Part shown: piece by piece, positions 23,708 through 32,054 of the stretch
How the letters are laid out: the number at the start of each line of letters is the position of its first letter
Position numbering within the stretch: the stretch's first letter is position 1
From: a virus
DNA: 64,000 nucleotides
IMG/VR virus record: IMGVR_UViG_3300048918_000089
Coordinates: 1-64,000 of that record
Strand: one strand, 5' to 3'
The notes under the pieces: generated by a model
What the model saw: only the letters and a program-made list of their open reading frames with translations
What the model was told of the DNA's origin: nothing
The model's database searches: none
Made by a program: the position numbers and the translations under genes

Positions 23708-25408
23708 TCACCAATAACCTTCCACTGTCTTGTCGATGTTCCAGATATCACCATCCTCAACGAACGACTCCTCAGGATCACCTCGATCAATGATACCGAA
23801 TGGCGTCATTTCATCCTCAATTTGCTGCATTTGATTTTCAAAGATCCGCGTCCGCATATCGACATTGGTCAGTTCCTTGAAGAACTGATTGGTCGTGAGC
23901 CACCCAAACAGGACCAGGGTCATGGCCATGTCGTCGTGATAACCTTCATCAGCCTGATAGGATCCATTCTTCTCAACGAACGTCGAGAACTCCATGATCG
24001 TAACCGCGTCAGGGATTTGGATCTTGAACTCCTCAACCAGTGTCTTGATAGCAAAGCATCCCTGACGCTTCACCGTCTTGGTTGTACGAACGCCCAGATC
24101 GGACGACTTGGCGAAGCCCCCTGAGATATAGGTCTGCTTCTTTTCCTGACCCGTCGCAAAGACGTTCTCGTACTCAAGATCCGAATAGAGGATGTTTGCC
24201 GTCTGTGCGCCAATGTCGTTTGACTCAACAAGAACCCAGGCATTGTTGTAGTCCTTAGCGAGGCGCCAGATGACATTCGGAAAGAGCAGGGGTGAGATTG
24301 AGTTGGAGCGGTACCTCGCGACCATCTTGTACGGAACTTCCGTTACGTCGATAACCGAGACAGCCGAATAGTCGCCTCCCACACCACGGGATGTGTCCAC
24401 AATGATCGTGTAGATCCGATCTAGCATGGGCTGTTCGTACACGGCCAAGTATCCATCCTCATCGGCAAAGATAGGCTCGGTCGAGGACATTTGCCCGAGC
24501 GCACGACCCGAGATAAGCGTGTACGATGATCCCAAGAATTGGCACAGCACTTCCTGATTGAACTTGACTTCCTGGAGCGACTTCAGTTGCTCCTCAGCCC
24601 ACTTCTCGTCACGGTTGGGAATCTCCCAGTAGTGAATCTGAATAGGCACAAAGCCGTTCTTATTCTCTCCTCCATTCCCACCCGCTTCATTCCAGAACTT
24701 CCAGAAGTGATTGTAGCCCAGTGGAGTGGACGTAATGAGCATCTTCGTGGTCTCACCCGAGGAGATCGTCGGGATGACAGACGCGAAGAACGCTTCAGCG
24801 ACGTTGTTCGGGATGATGGCAGCCTCGTCAACGTAGAGCCAATTGACAGACTTGCCTCGAATACCGGAAGAGGTCGTCGCCGCAGTGAAGACCTTCGATC
24901 CATTCTCTAGCTTAATGTCGCCCTTGTTCCAGGTGACGATACCCTGCTGGAGCCAGATGGGGAGCATCTCATACATGAGTTGCAGACGATCCATGACTTC
25001 GCGCGCCGAGTCGCCCTTGTTCGCGAGGATGGCGACAGACTTTCGATCTTGGAACAGTACGTAATGGAGAATGCAGGCAGCGGCCGTAATCGACTTGCCG
25101 TTCTGTCGCGGCTCCATGATGATAACCTTTCGGTTACCGAGGATCGCGAGCACCTTCTTCTTCTGGCAGTCGTACAGCTTGAACTTGACGAGGCCACGAT
25201 CAAGCGAGGTGATGTGGCAATAGTTCTCAATGAAGTAGATAGGATCCCGTTGGCACCGTTCAATCTCACGGATCTGATCCGTCGTGAATTGGTGCTGGTA
25301 TCCTACAGGCTTGAGATTCGGATTGCCCTTGAAGGACGATGATTCTTGATACTCGTCATCATCCCACGCCTCACGATATTCCGTTTCGACTAGTTCTGCT
25401 TCTACCAT
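23708..25408 (-). CDS. 17: Large terminase subunit gp17
   Basis: This is the packaging motor with an N-terminal ATPase and a C-terminal nuclease, 566 aa. Walker A is PRQNGKS (100-106), Walker B is LYVDEA with Asp194-Glu195, and the coupling motif is STPLG. The nuclease part begins with IIVDTSRGVGGDYSA, where Asp338 is the first metal ligand. The shorter N-terminus before the ATPase and the family blocks are like other T4 relatives. It starts 3 bases after a Cys-rich small gene, not directly after gene 16. Confidence 0.97.
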   Translation of the reverse strand: MVEAELVETEYREAWDDDEYQESSSFKGNPNLKPVGYQHQFTTDQIREIERCQRDPIYFIENYCHITSLDRGLVKFKLYDCQKKKVLAILGNRKVIIMEPRQNGKSITAAACILHYVLFQDRKSVAILANKGDSAREVMDRLQLMYEMLPIWLQQGIVTWNKGDIKLENGSKVFTAATTSSGIRGKSVNWLYVDEAAIIPNNVAEAFFASVIPTISSGETTKMLITSTPLGYNHFWKFWNEAGGNGGENKNGFVPIQIHYWEIPNRDEKWAEEQLKSLQEVKFNQEVLCQFLGSSYTLISGRALGQMSSTEPIFADEDGYLAVYEQPMLDRIYTIIVDTSRGVGGDYSAVSVIDVTEVPYKMVARYRSNSISPLLFPNVIWRLAKDYNNAWVLVESNDIGAQTANILYSDLEYENVFATGQEKKQTYISGGFAKSSDLGVRTTKTVKRQGCFAIKTLVEEFKIQIPDAVTIMEFSTFVEKNGSYQADEGYHDDMAMTLVLFGWLTTNQFFKELTNVDMRTRIFENQMQQIEDEMTPFGIIDRGDPEESFVEDGDIWNIDKTVEGYW

Positions 25409-25411
25409 AAC

Positions 25412-25804
25412 CTATTTCCTATGTACGTCTTTGACACAACTGACGCAAATAATCCCGGGCTGTCCCCACGTGCCCCAACCACCCAATGATCTGGAAGACG
25501 CCATACATCTTGCGCAGGTGTGCAGTGGTTGCGGTGATGGATTGTCTTCGTTGGGCCAATCGAGAAGTCTCGGAGTTGGATGCCAAGCACAGGCTGTTCC
25601 ATCCTCACGAAGGTATGAATCAGGATGACCAATTGAAGGCGAGACCTGCCCTTCGGGGGAAATCGTGTGATGCACAAGACATAGTGGACGTTCGCATTCG
25701 GGACAGAATACAACTGCCGACCAACGAGGATGATCGCCATTTGCATCAAGGAGAATCAATCTCCATGTCCCCGGCCCCGTGCCACGAGGAATAGTATCAG
25801 ACAT
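25412..25804 (-). CDS. Cys/His-rich protein between the terminase genes (130 aa)
   Basis: The protein carries many metal-ligand candidates: CPEC at 34-37, Cys42 with His45/His46, C-x-x-H at 72-75, CARC at 97-100 and CVSC at 120-123, enough for two zinc sites. Its ATG overlaps the gene 16 stop by one base (TAATG), and its stop lies 3 bases before gene 17, so it is translated from the packaging operon. I do not recognise the family. A nucleic-acid or terminase-associated zinc protein is a reasonable guess. A frame shifted on the same strand is less well placed and rejected. Confidence 0.65.
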   Translation of the reverse strand: MSDTIPRGTGPGTWRLILLDANGDHPRWSAVVFCPECERPLCLVHHTISPEGQVSPSIGHPDSYLREDGTACAWHPTPRLLDWPNEDNPSPQPLHTCARCMASSRSLGGWGTWGQPGIICVSCVKDVHRK

Positions 25805-26280
25805 TACTCAACAACCTCTGCGAATGCCTCGGGGATCTGTTCCCGATTCTTTCGCATAGCCTCAAACAGTTCGCGCGTCGTTCCCGCGAACACGACGTTG
25901 GTCGTATTGTTGTGCTGGTTGATGACACCCTTATTCTTCTCGGGTGTAGGTCCCTCGCGGAGTTCCTTGGCCTGCTTCTGCAGGACAAGAAGATCCTTGG
26001 CGAGTTCCGAAACCGTCTTGACAAGCTGACCTGTCACTTCAAACGCGCGAGGATGATCCGACTGCTTCGCAATCGCGAGCATGGTATCGACCGCGTCAAG
26101 TCCCTTGTCGATCAATTCGTGGATCGTATCTCGGGCACGCTCTGCATCCTGCTGGATGGGGTCTTCAGGTTCGACGGACACGTGGACGATCGGTGCTTCC
26201 TCCTGCACGGCAAGCGCCATCGGCTCAGACGGCGCTTCAGGTAGATCAAACTTCGCGTCCAACTTCTCAAACGTCCCCAT
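25804..26280 (-). CDS. 16: Small terminase subunit gp16
   Basis: This 158-aa protein is the DNA-recognition and regulation subunit of the packaging motor. It has the long helical hairpin centre (ERARDTIHELIDKGLDAVD, then FEVTGQLVKTVSELAKDLL) that forms the oligomer in T4-like gp16. A short C-terminal segment NVVFAGTTRELFE follows. The order 15-16-(Cys-rich)-17 supports it. It overlaps gene 15 by one base (TAATG). Confidence 0.93.
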   Translation of the reverse strand: MGTFEKLDAKFDLPEAPSEPMALAVQEEAPIVHVSVEPEDPIQQDAERARDTIHELIDKGLDAVDTMLAIAKQSDHPRAFEVTGQLVKTVSELAKDLLVLQKQAKELREGPTPEKNKGVINQHNNTTNVVFAGTTRELFEAMRKNREQIPEAFAEVVE

Positions 26281-27635
26281 TAGGGCTCCATGATTCTAAG
26301 ACCAGTAAGCTGCACAGGTGTGTCAGTTGAATTGGGCTGCCAGATGCCGAATGCCTGTGCTGTCGCCTCTCCGTGTCGTGTTTCATTCACGGAGCACACA
26401 ATCACACCGTTGAGCCATGCATCAATTTGCGTACCCACCGTAATGACGCGGAGCACCGATCCATCGTGTGGTGCCACTGTCACATTACTTAGAACGCTGT
26501 CACCATTGATCGAATCGAATACATGGACACTCAGACTATAGCCTGTTGGGCTCGCCGTATCAACATGGAGACGCACTTCGATGGAGTTATTGGCATCGAC
26601 ATATCGAGGCGCCAAGAATGTATGGGCATCAGTGCCGCCCGTAGGTGCAATGCCCGTGGGCAATGTGGCCACAGTGACTTCCATATCTGTATCAACACGG
26701 CCCGTAACAATCTTCGCTTCAGTCAGGGGCAGCGTGATATCCTCACCCGTTGCACCTTCTGTGGTACCCATCATGGCATTACTTACATTCACAAACATGT
26801 GCCCACCCTGCTGCGCGAGTCCGAGGGATGCATCAGACCGCACTAGCGAATCAAACAGAATCAGATTCGTCAGGTCACCCGAGCCACCCAAGAACTCCTG
26901 CAAGAAGTCGAATCTATCCGTGTACTCTGCACTGAGCGGGATAGGTGTCGTGCGGATCGTCTCGTGGAACGTATCCGATGTAACGTCACCAATCGAATCG
27001 GCGTAGATGTTCTGAATGACCTTCTTGATCCGCGCTGCATTCGCAACAGGGCCCCAGAGGTTGATCTTCATGGTGAACATGAGATCCCAGAGCATGATGG
27101 TCTTCTCGCCGAATGATCCCTCGTAGTCCTCAGAATAGGCCGTGTCATCAAGGATCAACTGCCAGTCGCGAGTGATGCCTAGCTCGGGCAGTTCCTTCAT
27201 TGAGACGGAGAAATCAGGACAGAAGTACGGAAGGATCTGCTCAACAATCTGTAGCCCGTCATCCTGATTGCGGGCCATGATCGAAAGTGAGAATCCGATA
27301 TTGTACGGGGTTGACACGTACGCCGTCTGATTGCCTCGTGCAATCTGGCGCAACTGTGTCAGCTTTCGCTCGGCGTCATATTTGACCGACGTGATTTCAA
27401 ACCCCATGCGCGGCAGTGTGATTTCAACCCGCGCGCGACCCTCTGTGAGCGTCGGCGCTTCCCGGGCACGCGCGATCCATTTCTGCTTAGGCCCATACCC
27501 AATAGGAACCGCAATGGACTGCGACCGCTGATCCGTTACCGACTCACGATACACCTGAATCGAATTGAAGATGGTTCCGAAAGCAGTGACGGCCTTCTTG
27601 AATCCTTCGTGGTAGAAGTAGATGTTCTTGAACAT
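26280..27635 (-). CDS. 15: Tail sheath stabiliser gp15 with extra C-terminal jelly-roll-like domain
   Basis: The first ~275 residues are gp15: a start with MFKNIYFYHEGFKKAVTAF, then VPIGYGPKQKWIARAREAP, TLPRMGFEITSVKYDAERKL and MLWDLMFTMKINLWGPV. T4 gp15 ends here at 272 aa. This protein continues to 451 aa. The added part (about 310-451) alternates strands in a LamG/lectin-like way. It shares LAPRYVD, ASPTG and GSVLRV with the end of the wedge protein at 51480-53480. The extra domain is probably displayed at the neck. It overlaps gene 14 by one base. Confidence 0.92.
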   Translation of the reverse strand: MFKNIYFYHEGFKKAVTAFGTIFNSIQVYRESVTDQRSQSIAVPIGYGPKQKWIARAREAPTLTEGRARVEITLPRMGFEITSVKYDAERKLTQLRQIARGNQTAYVSTPYNIGFSLSIMARNQDDGLQIVEQILPYFCPDFSVSMKELPELGITRDWQLILDDTAYSEDYEGSFGEKTIMLWDLMFTMKINLWGPVANAARIKKVIQNIYADSIGDVTSDTFHETIRTTPIPLSAEYTDRFDFLQEFLGGSGDLTNLILFDSLVRSDASLGLAQQGGHMFVNVSNAMMGTTEGATGEDITLPLTEAKIVTGRVDTDMEVTVATLPTGIAPTGGTDAHTFLAPRYVDANNSIEVRLHVDTASPTGYSLSVHVFDSINGDSVLSNVTVAPHDGSVLRVITVGTQIDAWLNGVIVCSVNETRHGEATAQAFGIWQPNSTDTPVQLTGLRIMEP

Positions 27636-28360
27636 TAGACACCACCAAGAGGATTGTGTTCCGAGAAATCAATGATGCCGTCACCACTCTGCTGAAACAC
27701 GTCCGACTGGTCGAACGGGGACACGCGAGGATCATCAATGAGAATCGGTGCATCATTCTCATTGAGCATCGGCTCACCTGCCTCATCCAAGACCTGATGC
27801 GCAGCCTGATCCTGCGACTGCCCATTGAGAAGACCGTCGATCTCCTCGTTGCCCGTCTGCGCCAATTCTGAGGAGTACGTGAATAGCTCGCACTGGAGTG
27901 AGTACACGTAGAACTTGCTGAGTTGGTAGAATGGGTTGAGGTGCTGTGTGAACTTGATTTCAAAGAAGGAGCGCGTCAGCGGGAAGTAGAGCAAGTCGCC
28001 TTCAAGCGGACGAGGTGGAAGCACGAACTCAAGTGTCTGGAGGACGTTCTCTTCCCACCGACGACGCGCGACAACGAACGTTGCCTGGTCTGTCACTTGA
28101 ATGCCGAACTTGGAGAATAGCTCACCCGAGCCTTCGAAGCCCGCAACGTTGTTCATGTACATCTCAATCGGATACGCCCGAGTGAACTTCGACATTGTAG
28201 ACTCAAGGAAAATCTCGTCTACGTCCACTTGTGTGCGCGGTAGGTAGAACACTTCATGCCCATAGATTTTCAGACTCTCGATGATGAGGTCCTCAATGAG
28301 CCGCTGTTCCGAAGAAACACCGATTCCAAGACCGCTCTGAAAGAAGGGATTGATAGGCAC
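27635..28360 (-). CDS. 14: Neck protein gp14
   Basis: gp14 joins head and tail with gp13. The 241-aa protein has the typical EQRLIEDLIIESLKIYGHEV near the start, FLPRTQVDVDEIFLE-type and MSKFTRAYPIEMYMNNV blocks, and SRSFFEIKFTQHLNPFYQLS-like sequence later. It ends NPLGGV, like other gp14 proteins. It starts with GTG and has only a weak AGG upstream. An unusually long 167-base leader with a conserved element separates it from gene 13. Confidence 0.94.
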   Translation of the reverse strand: MPINPFFQSGLGIGVSSEQRLIEDLIIESLKIYGHEVFYLPRTQVDVDEIFLESTMSKFTRAYPIEMYMNNVAGFEGSGELFSKFGIQVTDQATFVVARRRWEENVLQTLEFVLPPRPLEGDLLYFPLTRSFFEIKFTQHLNPFYQLSKFYVYSLQCELFTYSSELAQTGNEEIDGLLNGQSQDQAAHQVLDEAGEPMLNENDAPILIDDPRVSPFDQSDVFQQSGDGIIDFSEHNPLGGV

Positions 28361-28368
28361 GAATGGAC

Positions 28369-28426
28369 AACCTGAGTCGTTGAAAGGGCTTGCGTGAGGG
28401 CTTGACTCCAGCTAACTTACGAGTGT
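28369..28426 (-). promoter_or_regulatory. Conserved leader element before gp14 (second copy before the gene at 62073)
   Basis: On the minus strand the element contains AAGTTAGCT, five bases, CAAGCCCT, one base, ACGCAAGCCC, then CAGGTT. The copy at 62021-62066 on the plus strand has the same blocks with the same spacing up to GCAAGCCC. The double CAAGCCC suggests a dimer- or repeat-reading factor, or an RNA regulatory site. The rest of the 28361-28527 gap shows no gene or tRNA. Confidence 0.5.
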
Positions 28427-28527
28427 CTGGGTTCATGTAGATACTGCATAACCCCTCATGATGATCTACTTTGAATCATTAATGAAATGCTGTGGCTCAC
28501 AGAGTCGCAGCATCCGTTGTATCAGTC

Positions 28528-29553
28528 CTACCCAATCATGAAAGGCTCTGCGGGCATCTCAAAGCGCGAGCGCACGTCATCCTCGATTTCTTTGATTTCG
28601 GCTACAGCCTTCTCATAGATGATATCACCATTCAGTGTGACACCACCGGGAAGCTGAATGCCCGCGAACTTGATGAGGTTCTCTCCCCACTGCCGCTTGA
28701 ACAGAGCCGTGAGATACTTCTTGAGGAACATGTCGTCGTAAATCTTTGGCCAATCAGTAGGGTCAAGGATTCGGTAGCACTCGACAATGAGGAACTGGCC
28801 GTCCGTCAGGGACTCTCTCCAATTCATGTCGATGAAGATCCGATTCATCTTTCGGTTGTACCGCAATGACCTATCGCCCACGAACATCTGCTCCAGCATA
28901 TCAAGATGCTGCTTGACCTGATCGTAATAGATCATGTCCGATGACAGCAGGTTGTACATGTCGTTCTGACGGAACTGGTACATTACGTCGAAGATGTTAC
29001 CCGCGGCGTTGCCACCGATTGTTGCACCGATTGGGAATACCCGAATAACACCAATTACAGAATCGGGCACGTCAATGTAGCCACGCTCAATCGCGCCGAT
29101 AGATCCGGGTGATGCTGCGCCCCACTGTGCGCCTGAATGAAGTCCATGAATGACTTCGCCTGTTGTGAAGTTCGACACACCCGGTGCACAACCTGAGTCA
29201 TCAATCAGGTCGATGGACATGACCGTCGATGACACATAGCCCTTGACACGCGCCTTGAATCCCGATGCTTGGCCGACAATCGTTTCGCCGATGATGTAGT
29301 CGGCGGTGTTTGCAGGTATAACCTGATCGTTCTCATCCAGGCGTCCGTCTGAGTCGATTGTAAGCGACGACCCGTGGACAGCCTGCTTGAGGAACATCCG
29401 CTCAACACCGTCATAATGGTACTCCCGGAAGAACTGGAGCGCATCATCTACTCGGTCATTGAGTTGGTCCATATCGGCATTGATTTCAATGACGGGTGCT
29501 CCGAGACGGCGTAGGCAATACTCGACCAACTCCTGACGTGTTGTAACGGCCAT
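28528..29553 (-). CDS. 13: Neck protein gp13
   Basis: gp13 is the head-completion/neck protein that works with gp14. The 341-aa protein has the very typical start TRQELVEYCLRRLGAPVIEIN, followed by DQLNDRVDDALQFFREYHYDG. Later blocks are RQNDMYNLLSSDMIYYDQVKQHLDMLE and RMFIDMNWRES-like sequence. The C-terminus RSRFEMPAEPFMIG is also family-typical. It is the first gene of the neck/terminase run. Confidence 0.96.
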   Translation of the reverse strand: MAVTTRQELVEYCLRRLGAPVIEINADMDQLNDRVDDALQFFREYHYDGVERMFLKQAVHGSSLTIDSDGRLDENDQVIPANTADYIIGETIVGQASGFKARVKGYVSSTVMSIDLIDDSGCAPGVSNFTTGEVIHGLHSGAQWGAASPGSIGAIERGYIDVPDSVIGVIRVFPIGATIGGNAAGNIFDVMYQFRQNDMYNLLSSDMIYYDQVKQHLDMLEQMFVGDRSLRYNRKMNRIFIDMNWRESLTDGQFLIVECYRILDPTDWPKIYDDMFLKKYLTALFKRQWGENLIKFAGIQLPGGVTLNGDIIYEKAVAEIKEIEDDVRSRFEMPAEPFMIG

Positions 29554-29559
29554 TGGTGA

Positions 29560-29991
29560 TTACCGAATGATGATGGGAGACAGGGCCTGCAACTTCTCGG
29601 GTTCAAGGCAGAAGTCCTTGGGGAAATCTGCGATCTTAATACCGACATTCAGGAACGTTGTCGTCTGTGAGTTCAACACTTCGAGGTCGGCGAGGAATGC
29701 GGGGGTGAGTTCAGTCAAGACCTGGAACGTTCCGGGAACTTCAGCACCTTCCGCATCGCGTCCCAGAACAATCGCGCCCACACCTTCATCGACCTTATGT
29801 CGAAGTGCGTACTTCTCTTTGATCCGATCGTAGTGCGAACTGTAGACAGGCAGCATTGGTGACAACGCCTGCAGGGTCAGGGTGATATCCCATGCTAGTC
29901 CGATAGGAAGACTCGTCGGATTCAGCGCCTGCAGGATTGGTACAATCGCAATGATCTGATGATTCGCCAGCACAAATTCTTTCTCAGACAT
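29560..29991 (-). CDS. Hypothetical protein (143 aa)
   Basis: I do not recognise this protein. It has a hydrophobic N-terminal half (LANHQIIAIVPILQALNPTS) without a clear signal peptide or membrane segment. A segment RIKEKYALRHKVDEGV follows, and the C-terminus contains LQALSPIIIR. It starts a few bases after an AT-rich TATATAA sequence and lies between the fibre genes and gene 13. A structural or assembly role is possible from position only. Confidence 0.55.
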   Translation of the reverse strand: MSEKEFVLANHQIIAIVPILQALNPTSLPIGLAWDITLTLQALSPMLPVYSSHYDRIKEKYALRHKVDEGVGAIVLGRDAEGAEVPGTFQVLTELTPAFLADLEVLNSQTTTFLNVGIKIADFPKDFCLEPEKLQALSPIIIR

Positions 29992-30029
29992 ACTATCTCA
30001 CAGTGTTGGGGTTTGAATTATATAGTGTC

Positions 30030-31178
30030 TTACTGGGTGCGAATCCACTGAGAGACACCATCAGAGACAAGCCTTGCGCGTGAACCACTCGTTGACGAGC
30101 GGAGTGTCACAGTGTTGCCCGCATCCTGAATAGTATCTGAACCCTGTGTCTGCTGATTGAATGTGACCGAACCGCTGTAATTCACGAACGTAAATCCACG
30201 ACCTGCAGGGACTGTATTCGCGAGTGGGAGCAGGACTGCAAATGTTGTAGCGGGGTTCCACCGCTGAATTTCGGGATCTGATGCTGTGAGTGTTACAACC
30301 GTAGTCTGAACTGTGCTAGACATGCTCGGGGCAAGACTGTGCGCTGTGATACCGCCCGAGAATGTTGCATTTGCGAATGTTGGAGAATCGGTTGTGCCCA
30401 GATTCTGGTTGATCGTGTACGCCGTGATGTTCGCAGCATTACCCGAAATATTACCTGTGATCTTTGAGCCCGCAAGTGCTGTGAGCCATGAGGGGTCAGA
30501 GTACGTCGATGTGGTGACAACTGCATTCACAGCACCTGCCCCCGCTGAACCCGTGAAGCCGATCGCTCCTGCCGAGCCCGTGAAGCCACCCGGTGATCCC
30601 GCTGAACCCGTGAAGCCCGAACCGGCTGAACCTGTAAAACCGTTTGTGCCAGCAGAGCCGGTAAAGCCTGCAGACCCGGTGAAGCCGCCCGGTGATCCTG
30701 ATGACCCAACAAAGCCCGTCACGCCCTGTGATCCTGTGAAACCTGCACCCGCAGAACCCGTAAATCCTAGACCGCCCGAACCAGTGAAACCTGTTGCGCC
30801 TGCCGAGCCCGTGAAACCCGCGCCTGCAGATCCTGTGAAGCCAACTCCTTGTGATCCGGTGAAGCCTACAGATCCAGTAAAGCCGGTAGCACCTGCTGTA
30901 CCCGCTGCACCCGCAGATCCCGTGAAACCCGCGCCCGCCGAACCGGTAAAGCCTTGGCCGCCTGAACCCGTGAAGCCAATGACACCGGCTGAGCCCGTGA
31001 AGCCACCAGCAGGACCCGAGGATCCTGTGAAGCCGTTAGACCCAGACGAACCCGTGAAACCGGTCGGACCTACTGTGACGTTAACCCAGCTTTGGCCATC
31101 CCACTTGAAGATGCGGCCGTTTGCTGAGTACGTGTCATTGAGTGCAGGTGATGCCGGAAAGTTTAGTGCTGTAGGCAT
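30030..31178 (-). CDS. Collagen-like tail fibre protein (382 aa)
   Basis: The protein has three parts. The N-terminal ~40 residues (FPASPALNDTYSANGRIFKW) form a conserved attachment segment. A Gly-x-y collagen-like stretch of GFTGS repeats spans about residues 40-225. A C-terminal beta part has NPATTFAVLLPLANT and SGSVTFNQQTQGSD. The neighbouring 284-aa protein shares its N- and C-terminal parts, so the two are paralogues. A 45-base block coding for ITAYTINQNL is identical to one in the large fibre gene. Trimeric fibre or adhesin with unknown receptor. Confidence 0.8.
   Translation of the reverse strand: MPTALNFPASPALNDTYSANGRIFKWDGQSWVNVTVGPTGFTGSSGSNGFTGSSGPAGGFTGSAGVIGFTGSGGQGFTGSAGAGFTGSAGAAGTAGATGFTGSVGFTGSQGVGFTGSAGAGFTGSAGATGFTGSGGLGFTGSAGAGFTGSQGVTGFVGSSGSPGGFTGSAGFTGSAGTNGFTGSAGSGFTGSAGSPGGFTGSAGAIGFTGSAGAGAVNAVVTTSTYSDPSWLTALAGSKITGNISGNAANITAYTINQNLGTTDSPTFANATFSGGITAHSLAPSMSSTVQTTVVTLTASDPEIQRWNPATTFAVLLPLANTVPAGRGFTFVNYSGSVTFNQQTQGSDTIQDAGNTVTLRSSTSGSRARLVSDGVSQWIRTQ
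30401..30445 (-). repeat. 45-bp block identical to 32454-32498 (fibre module)
   Basis: These 45 bases in the 382-aa fibre gene are identical to 32454-32498 in the large fibre gene. Both code for a short ITAYTINQNL segment. Identity at the DNA level, including silent positions, suggests recent exchange between fibre genes. Confidence 0.85.
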
Positions 31179-31199
31179 GATGATTCTCTGAGAGTTAAT

Positions 31200-32054
31200 T
31201 TACAAGAAGCGGATCCACTTTGACACACCATCGGATACAAATCCACCACGCGAGCCCGACCCCTGTGAGCGCAATGTTAGACCACTATTGACGCCGTCCT
31301 GCATGGTGTCTGATCCCTGTGTGGCTTGATTGAAGGTAACAGAGCCACTGACGTTGATAAAGTAAAATTGAAATCCGGCTGACACTGAATTTGCGAGCGG
31401 AAGCGTTACGCTAAAAGTAGTTCCCGGATTCCAGATTTGAATTTGCGGTGATGATGATGTGAGCGTTATCGCTGCCGATTGTCCAAATGTGCTGACTGCG
31501 GGTAGTGATCCCGCACCGGCAGAACCCGTGAAGCCGACAGAGCCCGCCGATCCTGTGAAGCCCGCGCCTGCCGAGCCGGTGAATCCTAGACCTCCCGCTG
31601 TGCCTGCTGATCCCGTGAAGCCCGCGCCTGCCGAACCGGTGAATCCTAGACCTCCTGCAGATCCTGTGAAGCCGGTAGACCCCGCTGAGCCCGTGAAGCC
31701 CGCTGAGCCTGTGAAGCCACCTGCAGGGCCCTGCGATCCTGTGAAGCCGTTCGTACCTGCAGATCCTGTGAAGCCAGCACCACCAGATCCCGTGAAGCCT
31801 AGTGAGCCCGAGAATCCTCGCGAGCCTGTGAATCCTGCCGATCCCGTAAAGCCGCCCGCAGGGCCCTGTGATCCTGTGAAGCCGTTCGCTCCTACGGAAC
31901 CAGTGAAGCCTCCTGCGGGCCCCGCAGATCCTGTGAAGCCTACGGGGCCAATTGTAACATTGACCCAGCTTACACCGTTCCACCTAAAGACCCGACCATT
32001 CGCGGAGTACGTGTCATTGAGTGCAGGTGATGAAGGGAAATTAAGAGCCGCCAT
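31200..32054 (-). CDS. Collagen-like tail fibre protein (284 aa)
   Basis: The layout is the same as in the gene at 30030: attachment start NFPSSPALNDTYSANGRVF, about 150 residues of GFTGS-type repeats, then a C-terminal beta part with NPGTTFSVTLPLANS and SGSVTFNQATQGSD. It lacks the middle ITAYTINQNL block of the paralogue. The start overlaps the end of the large fibre gene by 14 nt. It is likely a second adhesin version, used together with or instead of the paralogue. Confidence 0.8.
   Translation of the reverse strand: MAALNFPSSPALNDTYSANGRVFRWNGVSWVNVTIGPVGFTGSAGPAGGFTGSVGANGFTGSQGPAGGFTGSAGFTGSRGFSGSLGFTGSGGAGFTGSAGTNGFTGSQGPAGGFTGSAGFTGSAGSTGFTGSAGGLGFTGSAGAGFTGSAGTAGGLGFTGSAGAGFTGSAGSVGFTGSAGAGSLPAVSTFGQSAAITLTSSSPQIQIWNPGTTFSVTLPLANSVSAGFQFYFINVSGSVTFNQATQGSDTMQDGVNSGLTLRSQGSGSRGGFVSDGVSKWIRFL

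Noticed and set aside
25402-25749. Alternative minus-strand frame between the terminase genes
   Set aside because: It overlaps the better placed Cys-rich frame, which is coupled to gene 16 by TAATG and carries paired CxxC motifs.
28380-28470. Possible tRNA (GGGTTCATG and ATAACCCC)
   Set aside because: No cloverleaf can be drawn: the presumed T-arm lacks a five-base stem and no acceptor stem or anticodon arm fits.
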